Origin: Beverwykella pulmonaria
Lineage: Eukaryota; Ascomycota; Dothideomycetes; Pleosporales; Melanommataceae
DNA length: 64,000 nucleotides
NCBI GenBank assembly: GCA_001599595.1
Contig: BCHH01000002.1
Coordinates: forward strand, 844,390 to 908,389
Direction: 5' to 3'
Positions 14,074 through 24,678 of the stretch are shown one piece after another. A program made the position numbers and the translations under genes. Positions within the stretch are counted from its first letter, which is position 1, and every line of letters begins with the position of its first letter. The notes below the pieces were generated by a model. It was not told the DNA's origin and did no database searches. It saw only the letters and a list, made by a program, of their open reading frames with translations.

Positions 14074-15585
14074 CTACAATTTACTAAACACAGTCGGCAC
14101 CTCCCCACCCATATCCACCAGCGTGCTCTTATTCTTCACCCACGCCTCAAGGCCTCTCTTCCCATTCTCCACGCCCACACCGCTCATCTTCCACCCGCCG
14201 ACGCTCATCTCGGCCGGGCTCTCGCCCCAAGTATTCACCCACGTGATGCCCGCCTCTAACCGCGCGATCACCTGGTGTGCTAAATTCAAATTATTCGAAA
14301 ACACACCCGCCGCGAGCCCGAGTTTTGTATCGTTGGCCCTCCGGACCACTTCGTCGATGGTAGAGTAGGTTAGGATGGACATTACGGGGCCGAAGATCTC
14401 TTCCTGCACGATTTTCATGGCGTCGGTGCAGTCTGTGAATATAGTGGGGCGGACCCAGTATCCGTTTTTATACGCCTTATCCGGGTGGTCGGTTAGCCAG
14501 GAGGGCGTTTCGAAGCCGCCATATAGCAGTATCGCTTTATCGGTTTCAATGCCGTATTTAATATAGGCTTGCACTTTGTCGAAATGCGGCTTGCTGACTA
14601 GGGGCCCAAAGTTGGTCGATGGATCCATGACGTCGCCCGCTCTCAAGTACTGCATCTTTTCGAGTAACCGTTTTTCGAACGAGGGCTTGAGGGCCGTGGG
14701 GATGAAAACTCGTGTACCGTTTGTGCAGACCTGTCCCGTGGAGAAGAAATTCGCCATCATGGCGCCATCGACGGCTTGCTCGAGGTCTGCGCCGGGGAGA
14801 ATGATGCAGGCTGATTTCCCGCCGAGTTCCATGGTCACGTATTTCAGGCCACTTGAAGCGCTCCCCGCGACCTTTTGCCCTGTGGAGACTTGTCCCGTGA
14901 AGCTTACTTTCGCGATGGACGGATGCGTGGTGAGGTATGCACCGACTTCTCCTCCGCCCTGCACGACGTTGAATACGCCGGATGGGACGCCCGCTTCTGT
15001 GTAGATTTCTGCGAGGAGGGTCGAGTGTAAGGGTGTGAATTCCGAGGCCTTGTACACCATTGTGTTTCCCGCGGCGAGACAAGGCGCGGATTTCCAGAGC
15101 GCGATTTGGATCGGGTAGTTCCATGCGCCGATGCCTGCGCATACGCCCAGCGCGTTCTTTGTAGAGTACACCCAGGCGTTGGGCCGGAGCTGGATGGTTT
15201 CTCCATTCAGACCGCCGCCGCCAACGAGGTTCGCAAAGTACTCGAGTACGTCGGCGCCGGTGGCGATGTCGACGGTTGAGGTCTCGGAGAAGGGCTTCCC
15301 TGTGTCGTGGGTTTCTACTTTGGCGAGTTCATCGTTTCGCGAGCGTAGTATGGAGGCGGCTTTCTGGAGGATGCGGGCGCGTTCTATGGCGGGCGTAGAG
15401 GACCATGCTGGGAATGCTCTTTGGGCAGAGGCTATGGCCGAGTCGATTGCGGAAGGGGTCGTGGTGTGGATGTTGGCGAGAGGGGCCGAGGTCGCGGGGT
15501 CGATGGTTTGGAAGGAGGATGTGGATGTGGAGGGTTGGGGTTTACCGTCGTAATAGGCGAAGCGTGGTGGGTAGGGGAGGGACAT
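14074..15585 (-). CDS. Betaine aldehyde dehydrogenase
   Basis: NAD(P)-dependent aldehyde dehydrogenase predicted to oxidise betaine aldehyde to glycine betaine. Uninterrupted frame of 503 residues from the ATG at 15585 (MSLPYPPRF); a longer in-frame extension begins further upstream but lacks family similarity. The ALDH active-site residues are present: Asn156 in GAWNYP, Glu253 in MELGGKSA, and nucleophile Cys287 in [11 protein letters not shown]. The cofactor motif is SFTGQVSTG (about 228). The C-terminus holds the [13 protein letters not shown] and [22 protein letters not shown] blocks, which fit the betaine aldehyde dehydrogenase group better than general ALDHs. It is divergent from the choline oxidase gene across a 987-bp spacer, so the two steps of choline oxidation are encoded back to back. 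Confidence 0.92.
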   Translation of the reverse strand: MSLPYPPRFAYYDGKPQPSTSTSSFQTIDPATSAPLANIHTTTPSAIDSAIASAQRAFPAWSSTPAIERARILQKAASILRSRNDELAKVETHDTGKPFSETSTVDIATGADVLEYFANLVGGGGLNGETIQLRPNAWVYSTKNALGVCAGIGAWNYPIQIALWKSAPCLAAGNTMVYKASEFTPLHSTLLAEIYTEAGVPSGVFNVVQGGGEVGAYLTTHPSIAKVSFTGQVSTGQKVAGSASSGLKYVTMELGGKSACIILPGADLEQAVDGAMMANFFSTGQVCTNGTRVFIPTALKPSFEKRLLEKMQYLRAGDVMDPSTNFGPLVSKPHFDKVQAYIKYGIETDKAILLYGGFETPSWLTDHPDKAYKNGYWVRPTIFTDCTDAMKIVQEEIFGPVMSILTYSTIDEVVRRANDTKLGLAAGVFSNNLNLAHQVIARLEAGITWVNTWGESPAEMSVGGWKMSGVGVENGKRGLEAWVKNKSTLVDMGGEVPTVFSKL

Positions 15586-16572
15586 GATGGCAGCTGCTGA
15601 GGGATGAGGTGTATCAAGGAGCACAACGCTGCGTCCTGATATCTCCGTCAGGGCAAACGGAAGCCGATTGCGTGATGGACGTTTGAGGCACAATTGATTG
15701 GGACCAAAGTGCCAGCAATCAACAGATTCTGCCGCCAAGCAAGGTGCAGATGGTGGATTGCCTCAGACTTGCACTAGCAATCGTGAAGCTTGGATGTGGT
15801 GGCGGGGTAGCTCCAAGCAGCGCAATCTCTGTTCAATCTTGGGACAAAGATGCCAAATTCGTTCAGAGTTTTCTTCGACAAAACGATATCGAAAGAATGA
15901 GGCCCCTTGCAGAATAATTGGACGCGTCAATGGCGATAGCAGCACGCTTTGGCGCTTCGTGTCGGGATAGAGCTACCACAAGCAGATTGTGCAGGAAAGT
16001 TGGTGGGGCATCTGCCGGCCACACCGCCTGGGGATGTGCGAGGTTGATTGGAAGAGCGGCGCACGGGACCCTTTTGTGTGCCGTCAGCTTCCTAGCGGGG
16101 TGAATTAGCCTCCGCTGAAACTAAGAGATATCACCGCTATGTGTAGCTGCTCGAGTTCATTCCCTTCAGAAGCCGAAATGGGATACACGGCGCGTGTGTT
16201 TGCGGCGAGTAGCACTCAATGGAAATGCTGGAAGAAAGAATAGGCCACATCTTTGTCGCCGTGTCAAAGGCAGCCGAGGATAAGCCGGTCCAGCACGCCC
16301 TATCCTGAGCTCAAAATTCTCAAGTCCATTCTTGCGGCCCGCTTCGACTGGCCTGCTTATCCTCAGCTGCAACGCACGGGTGCGGGATGGCAAGCCATCT
16401 GCCACCCCCGGTCGAACCACCTCGACATCCAAGATACCGCAACTATCCTTCTGCCGGATAAGGCACGGTGGGTTGGAAAAGTTTAACTGCAGATCCCGTT
16501 GGATATTTAAAGCCAGGATCGAACGCCATCGTCTAACCATTCTCTATATCCTTAGCAGGAGCATAATTCAAC
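15586..16572. promoter_or_regulatory. Divergent promoter of betaine synthesis pair
   Basis: Shared upstream region of betaine aldehyde dehydrogenase (minus) and choline oxidase (plus). No reading frame in it is convincing. A TATA-like ATATTTAAAG lies at about 16502, some 70 bp before the choline oxidase ATG. The arrangement suggests co-regulation, but no operator can be named from sequence alone. Confidence 0.55.
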
Positions 16573-18261
16573 ATGTCGCCAACCACTACCTCCATCCCCC
16601 AAGATGCCACCTACGACTTCATCATTGTTGGTGGAGGCACCGCGGGCTGTGTCATCGCGTCACGGCTCACCGAGTATCTCCCCAGCAAGTCTGTCCTCTT
16701 AATTGAGGCCGGGCCCAGCGATTACATGGACGACCGCGTGCTGCTGCTCAAAGACTGGCTGCAACTTCTCGGCGGCGAGCTCGACTACGACTACGGCACC
16801 ACCGAGCAGCCCATGGGCAACTCGCACATCCGACACTCACGTGCCAAGGTGCTGGGCGGCTGCTCGTCCCACAACACGCTTATCTCGTTCCGGCCTTTTG
16901 AGTACGACTGCAAGAGATGGGAAGCACAGGGCTGCAAGGGCTGGAGCTTCAAGACCTTTATGCGTGTTCTGGATAATCTGAGGAATACCATCCAGCCTGT
17001 CCATGAGCGGCATAGAAATCAGCTCTGCCTCGACTGGGTCGATTCGTGCTCGCAGGCCCTGGATATCCCCGTGATCCACGACTTCAACCACGAGATCAAG
17101 ACCAAGGGCGCGCTGAAGCCGTCTGTTGGTTTCTTCTCTGTATCGTACAACCCGGACGATGGCCGCCGTAGCAGCGCCAGCGTAGCCTACATCCACCCTA
17201 TTCTCAGCGGAGACGAGAAGCGGCCAAACTTGACCGTGCTTACCAATGCCTGGGTCAGCAAAATCAACGTCGAAGGCGACAAAGTCGTTGGCGTTAACAT
17301 GACTCTGCAAAGCGGCGAGAAGCGCACTCTCCACCACAAGGCCGAGACGATTCTCTGCGCCGGCGCAGTAGACACGCCCCGTCTCATGCTCCTCTCTGGT
17401 CTCGGCCCCAAGACCCAGCTCGAAGACCTCAAGATTCCTGTCGTCAAAGACATCCCTGGTGTTGGCGAGAACCTGCTCGATCACCCCGAGAGTATCATCA
17501 TCTGGGAGCTGAACAAGCCTGTCCCTGTGAACCAGACCACCATGGACTCGGACGCTGGTATTTTCCTTCGGCGCCAGCCGCCAAATGCAGCTGGCGGAGA
17601 CGGTGATATTGTGGATATCATGATGCACTGCTACCAAATTCCATTCTGTCTAAACACATCCCGGTATGCCCCGCCCCCTGCCCTCTCGCATTCCATTTTC
17701 ATACACTAATCATATCATGTTAGGATGGGTTACGAGACCCCCATTGACGCCTTTTGCATGACGCCCAACATCCCGCGCCCCCGCTCCCGCGGCCGCATCT
17801 ATCTCACCTCGTCCGACCCCAACGTCAAGCCCGCGCTCGACTTCCGCTACTTCACCGACCCGGAAGGCTACGACGCGGCCACCATTGTCGCCGGCCTACG
17901 CGCCGCGCGTGAAGTCGCAAAGCAGGCCCCATTCTCCCAGTGGCTCAAGCGGGAAGTCGCTCCCGGACCTAAACTGCAGACTGATGAGGAGTTATCCGAG
18001 TATGGACGCCGTGTAGCGCACACCGTGTACCATCCCGCGGGTACGACGAAGATGGGTGATGTGGCGAAGGATGAAATGGCAGTCGTAGATTCAGATCTGA
18101 AGGTGAGGGGACTAAAAGGCGTGAGGATCGCAGATGCAGGCGTTTTCCCTGAGATGCCAAGTATTAACCCGATGCTGACGGTGCTGGCGATTGGGGAGAG
18201 AGCCGCCGAGGTCATCGCTGCGGAATGGGGTTGGAAGGGGCTAGAGAAGGAGAAGTTGTAG
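16573..18261 (+). CDS. Choline oxidase (GMC flavoprotein)
   Basis: FAD-dependent GMC oxidoreductase that oxidises choline to betaine aldehyde and on to glycine betaine, releasing peroxide. Two exons (16573-17663 and 17724-18261) with a 60-nt GT-AG intron give 542 residues. The ADP-binding motif VGGGTAGCVIASRL is at about 19. RAKVLGGCSSHNTL places His100 where bacterial choline oxidase carries its covalent FAD (His99). The catalytic His467 (VYHPAGTTKMG) and Asn512 (SINPML) match His466 and Asn510 of the Arthrobacter enzyme. The close numbering favours choline oxidase over choline dehydrogenase or other GMC members. Fungal choline oxidases of this kind are usually peroxisomal or cytosolic. The C-terminus (EKEKL) is not a standard peroxisomal SKL signal. 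Confidence 0.92.
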
Positions 18262-20060
18262 AGAAAGATCATAGAGTGGGGAGGGTATGGTTAGCTGGCA
18301 TAGCATTGATTTCAAAATTGTACCTAGTAGGGATTAGATTTGTTGGAGTAGAATCTGTGATGACTGGACATGTATTTCCAACGCACCAGCCCTTGCAACA
18401 TTAAGCTCGGAGATATGTCACCATAACAGTAGCCTTTTAGAAACATCGATTGCATGCGCTGGCATTCGGATTCTAGTGAAGTGAATATGATCTCATATTT
18501 TGTATCATTATCTCGTACTACCTGCTTAAGTCAACATACAGTAAGACAGCTAACTTTGTGACCCGGGCTTCCTATATTTTTTCCGCTCTTCTATATTCTT
18601 AGATTCGCGGCACACACGGCAAAGTTTAGAGCTGGACTTTGCGTTGAGGAACGTATTTCCAATTCCTTCCAACGCACATCTCTCACTCACACTCTAAAGC
18701 CAATTCTTCCCATCTTCACTCACACTCCCGCCTCTCCTCTGACCTGCCTTCCCACGGCCATCTCTGTATACCCCGTGCTGCTCCAGTAGTTTCTACCAAG
18801 TCTACGCTATTGCGCTACATATGTAAACAAACTTCATCAGAGAAACACATCTCACGGGCATGTGGCGTATTGGTAACACATCCGCACCACGCGATCCAAT
18901 CCGGCCAGTTCCATCAGAACAATAATCATAGCAAGTCGCAACAAGTCAGCAGGGTGGCCACCCAAAAAGCAAGGGAGTCCAGTACAACAAAGCCCGGGGC
19001 TGGTTGGAGTGTGATGATGCGAAAGATCCTCAGTTCGAATCTGAGAGTGTCTTGATTGCTTCCTGGCGGGTTGTTTAGACAGGAGGAAGAGGGCACTTGC
19101 TAAATTCTACAAAGGTAGAGGGTGGTATTTGAGTTGTTTAACATCTTTGGGAGAACTTTGGGCGTCTTAGATGTAAACACTAACATTGTTATCTCTCTCC
19201 CTCTCTCTCCCTCCTTTCCTCTCACCCTTCTTGGATCCTATACACGTACCAAACCATCCAACATCCCATCAACAATTCAACTCATCGGGGTACGTGGCCC
19301 GTTAGTACATCGTCCACACTCAAAATCTCGCGAATTCCCCTCTTTAGCAACCGGCCTCGCGCCAAAGCATGTTGCCAAGGAACTTCTTGCTGCTTCTCAG
19401 CACCGTATAGTTCAATTGTGACCTTCTTTGTTGATTTGTATGCATTTGCGAGGGTAAATGAGGTCCTTTCGTTTTGGAATAGGATGGGAAGGGCGGCCAG
19501 ATAGAGAGAGCGGTTACATTGTTGGTGTCGGTAGGGGATGTATGTCTTTTTGATTCCTCTTATGTTACTGCAAAGCGAATATGGAGAAACATCAAAAGAA
19601 TAACAACGAATGAAGTGAAGTATAAGAGTGGAATACCCAATCCTACTGTCTTCGAAGCTAGACCTAGACCAACCAAAGACATGTACAACGAACCTAACCA
19701 ACGATTTATGTATAAAGAACTTAACCAAAGACCTATGTACAAAGAACCTACAAAAAATTCCTCTACATTGTACACCAAGCATCCGTAGCGATTGTACAAC
19801 TGCAACTGTCCATATTTATCGAAATGATCAAGTCATTCTTTTTTTTTTGAAGCAGATCTACAGCGCTTCGACTATGCAGACTCAGTACACCACAAAACCA
19901 GCACGCCGAGAGCATTTAGACGACGCTTCGCTCGAGCGACGTTCATTTCGTCTGTATCGTCAGTGGCAGGGTCGTGCTAGATTATACTGTGTAAGTTCGT
20001 GTTCGTGAATGGTAGTTACAGATGTAACTAGCGCTATGGCAGATGGGTAGGAGATGGGAA
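18262..20060. other. Intergenic, 1.8 kb, low complexity
   Basis: No gene is supported. There are pyrimidine-rich tracts (about 18660-18800 and 19190-19215), a three-copy 27-bp repeat (19681-19761), and a T-arm-like hairpin near 19035 that is not part of a foldable tRNA. Confidence 0.5.
19681..19761. repeat. Three-copy 27-bp tandem repeat
   Basis: Units start at 19681, 19708 and 19735, each beginning ATGTAYAA and containing GAACYTAACCAA-like sequence. The unit length is a multiple of three, and read on the plus strand the units give an imperfect nine-residue repeat of the MYKEPNQRP type, inside an open frame with no known homology. The third unit is the most diverged. Confidence 0.75.
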
Positions 20061-21545
20061 CTAAGTGACGATATGAGGGAAAGATGTGTGTGAGGGTAGG
20101 AAGCAACGACGGGCCGATGTAAATCTGGGCGTATAGAAGGATTGGGAAGAGCTTACATCGAGTTCCGAGGTCTCTTCGCCCTCTTCGCCCTCGTCGTCTT
20201 CTCCATCTTCGATATGGGTTTTAACGTCCTCCTCATCGTCCTCCTCTGCATTGCCTTCGACTTTTTCATCATCTCTTTCATCTTCTTCTTCACCCTCCTC
20301 GTTTCCAACCACCACCCGAACATTACGCCCCGAAAACCTCCTCATAAGCACCACCCTCCACAACTGCTTCAAATCACCCGCATCCTTACTCTCCATCACA
20401 GTCCACAGTATGTCAAATGCCTTTTCCACATCATCACACCTAACCCAAAAGTCCTTCACTCGCTCCGGTAACAAAGTGTACTTCTCCAATACCTCTGGCT
20501 CGAGCCTAGGCCAATCAAGCTTAAGCCTCTGGATTCCCGAAGTGTGTTCAAGGAAGTCTTCGAATGCCTCGACTGTCTCGGTGTTGGGGGCTCTCGAGAG
20601 ACATATTGAAATGCTGTTCAGCGTGGAGTGGTCGCGCAGCGAGGCGAGGACTTCAGGTATGAAGAAGAGAGGAGACGATGTGGCTGGGTGCATGTTCTCG
20701 GTCAGGGAAAGGGAGGTGAGTTTTCTCATGGCGAGAAGAACAGGAGTGGTGAGAGACTGCGGTCTGGAGGTGAATCTACTGTGTTGATACGTTGTTGAGT
20801 TAATCAACGTGTGCTGGGAGACGAGACTCAGATTCGTGAGGTGTGCGAGGTTAGAGAGCATAACCGCTGTCTCGGTTGGCGAAGAGGAGGAGAAGCCATC
20901 GAATGAAAGTGACTCGAGTTCCTTCATCGATGATAGGAATGTGAGGTTCTGATAATGGAAGTTGCCTTCCAATGCTAGGCTGACGAGGTCTGGATAGAGA
21001 GATCCTAGGGACTCGAGAACCTTGGTCAGGAACTCTCGGTAAAGGAAAGACTGGCGCTCTGGCAGGACTCGGAGAGTGAACATTTTGATGTTCTTCAGCT
21101 TTCGCAGAGCCTCGTCTAGCCTGTCCAGCTCCATCTCATGGAGTTCCCAGGCGAGAAGCCGGGGCGTTGAACTCGTAGAGACAGAGCTCGACACTGGACT
21201 CAAAATAGGCCTGAGATCGACATCCTGAAGCTCGAGTGTGGTGTCAGTAACGTGGTGGAGATATTGTGTGGGCGCTTTGTCGAGCCAGCAGTATAAGGCG
21301 GACTGGCTGCGGAACAGTATAGGTCGCTGAAACAGGAATCTATTCGCCTCTCCATAGATCTCGCGACATACTCTTAGAAGTTGCGGACCTTGAGAGGGGT
21401 TGGACAACACCTCTTTGTAGATGAGCTCGCGCAGTTCGAGAGGCAGGGCTAGGATGGGCGGAGTCTGGTCGGTTTTAGTCATTTCAACATGACATGGAAT
21501 TGACCTATCGACGGGTGGGCGAAGAGAATTTTTGCTGAATTCCAA
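20061..21545 (-). CDS. F-box/LRR-like hypothetical protein with acidic tail
   Basis: Predicted protein of up to 494 residues. The N-terminal part (PPILALPLELRELIYKEVLS) looks like the F-box or 2EXR-type helix common in fungal proteins, followed by LLRVCREIYGEANRFLF. The middle has irregular leucine-rich segments (LVSLALEGNF, LESLSFDGF, LTNLSLVSQ, LTSLSLTENM, LNSISICLS), as in LRR substrate receptors. The C-terminus is a long Glu/Asp tract (about 400-470). A second Met 21 codons downstream (21482) is an equally good start. Near the end a strong donor-like GTAAGC at about 20156 suggests the last 30 residues may be intron read-through and the true C-terminus may differ. A role in SCF ubiquitin ligase substrate choice is family-based inference. 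Confidence 0.7.
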   Translation of the reverse strand: MEFSKNSLRPPVDRSIPCHVEMTKTDQTPPILALPLELRELIYKEVLSNPSQGPQLLRVCREIYGEANRFLFQRPILFRSQSALYCWLDKAPTQYLHHVTDTTLELQDVDLRPILSPVSSSVSTSSTPRLLAWELHEMELDRLDEALRKLKNIKMFTLRVLPERQSFLYREFLTKVLESLGSLYPDLVSLALEGNFHYQNLTFLSSMKELESLSFDGFSSSSPTETAVMLSNLAHLTNLSLVSQHTLINSTTYQHSRFTSRPQSLTTPVLLAMRKLTSLSLTENMHPATSSPLFFIPEVLASLRDHSTLNSISICLSRAPNTETVEAFEDFLEHTSGIQRLKLDWPRLEPEVLEKYTLLPERVKDFWVRCDDVEKAFDILWTVMESKDAGDLKQLWRVVLMRRFSGRNVRVVVGNEEGEEEDERDDEKVEGNAEEDDEEDVKTHIEDGEDDEGEEGEETSELDVSSSQSFYTPRFTSARRCFLPSHTSFPHIVT

Positions 21546-22304
21546 GCTCGGTGGTGAATGTGCTTGGAAGTTGGGGAGGAGGTCGTGAGATGGAGCTTTT
21601 GACTCGCGAAGTGGGTTGTTTTTCGAGAGGGGTAAGTTCAGTGCATTTCAAGTGTCTTACTTCAATTGCGGTGTATCAGAGTGTTAGATCAGCGACTAGA
21701 GGAGGATTCGAAACTGGATTGGGTGAAGAGGGATAAATTTGTTAGTAGTTCAAAGTCTCAAAATGGATGATGGTGAAGAAGCTCGACACCACCAAGGAGT
21801 AACCAGAGGGCCATTATGACTATTAAGTAAGTAAATCATCTCATAATTTGACATTTGTACAATCCTGGGGCGAATTTCGGTCGCGCAAGTCCATGCTGGC
21901 CACTGGACGGAGTTGTGGGTCTGAGCTCACATTTCTTTTTCCTCCGAGAAGACTACCTCTGGTAGAGTGTTTGAAGTGAAAACGCACCCACAAGGGCCAT
22001 AAGGATGACGTACCTGACCCTTCATGTCTGAAAAAATGGAAACAACGTTTCTTCTGTGGGTTAGATAGCCGAAGGCTATGCATTTGAGATCCGCGGAGTA
22101 AACTGACCGCCTAGCCAAGTAGAAAAATGCCAATCACCTACCCGACCAACAGAAGGAGATATTTGGAAGAGAGACTGGATGACAGGGAGTTTCTTAAAGA
22201 AGCAACTAAGACATTACTGCAAAAGTAACTTTCCTAAGTGTGGGTAAGTATGCTTCTTGAGGAGGGATGACAGTAGATGGCCTTGACCTACATGGAAGCA
22301 AGTC
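21546..22304. other. Intergenic, no gene seen
   Basis: Upstream flank of the F-box-like gene. Short open frames on both strands have no recognisable motif. Confidence 0.4.
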
Positions 22305-22408
22305 ATACACGGCCCTCTCATGAACAATTGACTAGCGCGAGCCACTGCACACGTAAAATTTGTAAAGATAGGTATGGAAGACGCACGGATAGCGCTAGCC
22401 ACCTGTTC
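22305..22408 (-). mobile_element. Truncated MITE-like palindromic element, copy 1
   Basis: Begins TACACGGCCCTCTCATGAA and aligns over its full visible length to the reverse complement of the element at 23644-23758, with mostly transition differences. Shared landmarks are CTAGYGCGAG, CACTGCACA and GTATGGAMGACGCACGG. The copy is cut by the N gap, which hides its right inverted repeat. Confidence 0.7.
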
Positions 22409-22510
22409 NNNNNNNNNNNNNNNNNNNNNNNNNNNNNNNNNNNNNNNNNNNNNNNNNNNNNNNNNNNNNNNNNNNNNNNNNNNNNNNNNNNNNNNNNNNN
22501 NNNNNNNNNN
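22409..22510. other. Assembly gap (102 N)
   Basis: Run of 102 N, close to the conventional 100-base scaffold gap, so its true size is unknown. It starts inside a palindromic repeat, a plausible cause of the assembly break. Confidence 0.95.
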
Positions 22511-23643
22511 TATTCGGATTGGAAGGCTAGGCGAGTGTTATTAACGGCATGACATCCGAGCCTATGGAGGCAAATATGGAGGCTTCCGCTAGGCTCGACG
22601 TTGTACTGCCGATATTCAGGCCAACTTTGGTGGAATATCGTACGACAATACGTGCCCAGCGCATTAGTTTCAAGCCATTGACGACAGCTGGGTCATTCCT
22701 TGCGCCAGTGGAGGTTTTGTTTTTGGAGTCAAGATCAATGGGAACGAATTGGGATGGCGAATTTGTGGTTGAAATGGGTACTTTGGAAAGAAACTGTCAG
22801 TGTTGTGCGGGCGACTATGATGGCTGGATCACTGATGTTTGAGTCCTGAGGACCTAGAATAGTTCTGTCGCGATTAGGTGGTTGTTTGGCCCAATGGAAA
22901 GCTTCTGCAACCCCTCGTGAACGCTAGGGGTAACGTGGCAAAAGTTCGTTGACTCTAGAAAAATTGGGAGCATCAAGGGACGTATGAATCCGATTCTCCA
23001 CACCCAAGATGTGGCTGTGTGGCTGCGAGATGGAAGCGGTCAGGGGCTGATCAATAGTAAGGAAATGAAGTGCGGTGTGAAGAGGACGGGTCAGGCTTGT
23101 ACGATTGCGATCGTGGTCACTCACGCGATTCTGTAATTATGTCCCGAAACGACTCGCCACGGTGGCTTGACGTGTGTCGAGTGTCGGCTGGAATTGAAGT
23201 TTGGGTGGGAGAGTGTGTTGAGTGGTCAGTTGAGAGATGCGCTCATGCAGCGTGAAGTGAGCCGGCTGCCACTTGAGGGCTACGGTCTGTACACACCTCG
23301 CTTCTAGAACCTCACATTCTTCCCCAGTGTAACCTAGGCGCATATCAGCATTCTTGGCCTTCGTCTGCGTAGCCCAGCCGCGCCCCAATTCCTTGGTAGT
23401 CCCTTTCACACGAGCCCTCGCGTTCCTGTCTGACGTTTCTTTTGAGAGCCGCATCCCTGGCGAACCCCCCCCCTTTGACATGAGCTGAAGGGGCAGTATT
23501 TCCAAATGTCATGTAGCTAGGCGTCCAGCCTCACAGAAGCATCCAAACGACTCATACCCACTTCCCAAATCTGGCTACTCATGTCGTCATATGAATCGCA
23601 AGGGCCCAGAACCTGACAAGGTGGACGCCCTGGCAAAGCAGTG
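22511..23643. other. Intergenic, no gene seen
   Basis: Open frames up to 122 codons occur on both strands but overlap one another and carry no family motif. Probably degraded or non-coding sequence next to repeats. Confidence 0.4.
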
Positions 23644-23758
23644 TACACGACCCTCCCATGAATGAATGACTAGCGTTACCCGTGCGTCGTCCATACAAGT
23701 CCTTTTCCTGTCTGTGCAGTGACTCGCACTAGCCATTCATTCATGGGAGAGTCGTGTA
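23644..23758 (+). mobile_element. MITE-like palindromic element, copy 2
   Basis: A 115-bp element whose ends are inverted repeats of about 33 bp: the left end TACACGACCCTCCCATGAAT matches the reverse complement of the right end with few mismatches. Both ends carry TA, compatible with a TA target duplication as made by Tc1/mariner or pogo transposases. There is no coding capacity. A second copy lies at 22305. Confidence 0.75.
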
Positions 23759-23805
23759 ATAGCCCGAACGTCCCGCGATCCCGCAAACGATTCTAGACGA
23801 CAAAG

Positions 23806-24020
23806 CTTCTAGAGCTGCAGGCTGTCGTACATGGCGTTGTGATCACCTCGAGGTTAGCTCTGTCCCTCGTGAGAGCCACGTGGGATCTACCTTGAGAGGC
23901 AGTTCTAACGCCGGCTCGCATACAGATGGCTAGGTTCTAGAACTACAAGCTGTTGTGGATGGCGTTTTGATAATCCTCAAGCCTCGTGGTGTCCCTCACA
24001 GTCGCAATGTGTGGCTAGGT
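23806..24020. repeat. Diverged direct tandem duplication, about 128-bp spacing
   Basis: Segments beginning CTTCTAGAGCTGCAGGCTGT (23806) and GTTCTAGAACTACAAGCTGT (23934) are related over roughly 85 bp. Several differences in the second copy are G to A or C to T. Confidence 0.6.
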
Positions 24021-24678
24021 TGGCAAGATGCAAATGCCTCGCAGTAGGACGGATCTTCCTCTCCTGATCCTGCAGCATCTCACGTAGCGTATGGCTTGGA
24101 AATGCCTGTCTGTATAACCTCCCTTCCAAAACTTTGTACAAGGTGATTATCTCTAGTCATAGTAAATTGACAAAAAGCATTCGCCAGCTTTTCCGTACCA
24201 TGTATTGGCTCGTAGTGACTCCGACAGGCAGAAAGCACTTCTAGATGTTGATGTCTCACAACCACTCATCACCCACCACGCTATCCAGCTCGTAACCAAG
24301 TCAAGACGTATTTAAAATCGACTCGCGGCAATTACAGAGGCGGACGAGGGGATCGGAAAGCGAACGTGAGCTGACTTGCACACATAAGATTCCTATGTGA
24401 TATGTGATTATTGATCGACCTGCTCTGCTCTAATGACCACAAAGAACTGGACCGCAAAGAAAACCCTATGAGAGTAAAGTGAAGCATTAGAAGTACTCGT
24501 ACATTGGATACATGCAGATGCCCCCGCAGACACCCTGAAACTCAGCTTTTGATACATACTCAAGCACTATCGACACTGGCCCAATGTCCCCTATCACGAT
24601 GACCGATCGATGAGCAAAAAGGGCCTATGAATTAGAACTCGAAGATTTCAACTATTCAAGCCACGCCGCTCGTTCCAT
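24021..24678. other. Intergenic, 3' flank of PDB1
   Basis: No supported gene. It contains the downstream region of the minus-strand pyruvate dehydrogenase gene. Confidence 0.4.

Noticed and set aside
19025..19055. CTCAG-TTCGAAT-CTGAG hairpin, a perfect tRNA T-arm
   Set aside because: No matching acceptor strand or anticodon arm can be placed at tRNA distances upstream, so it is taken as chance or a tRNA scrap.
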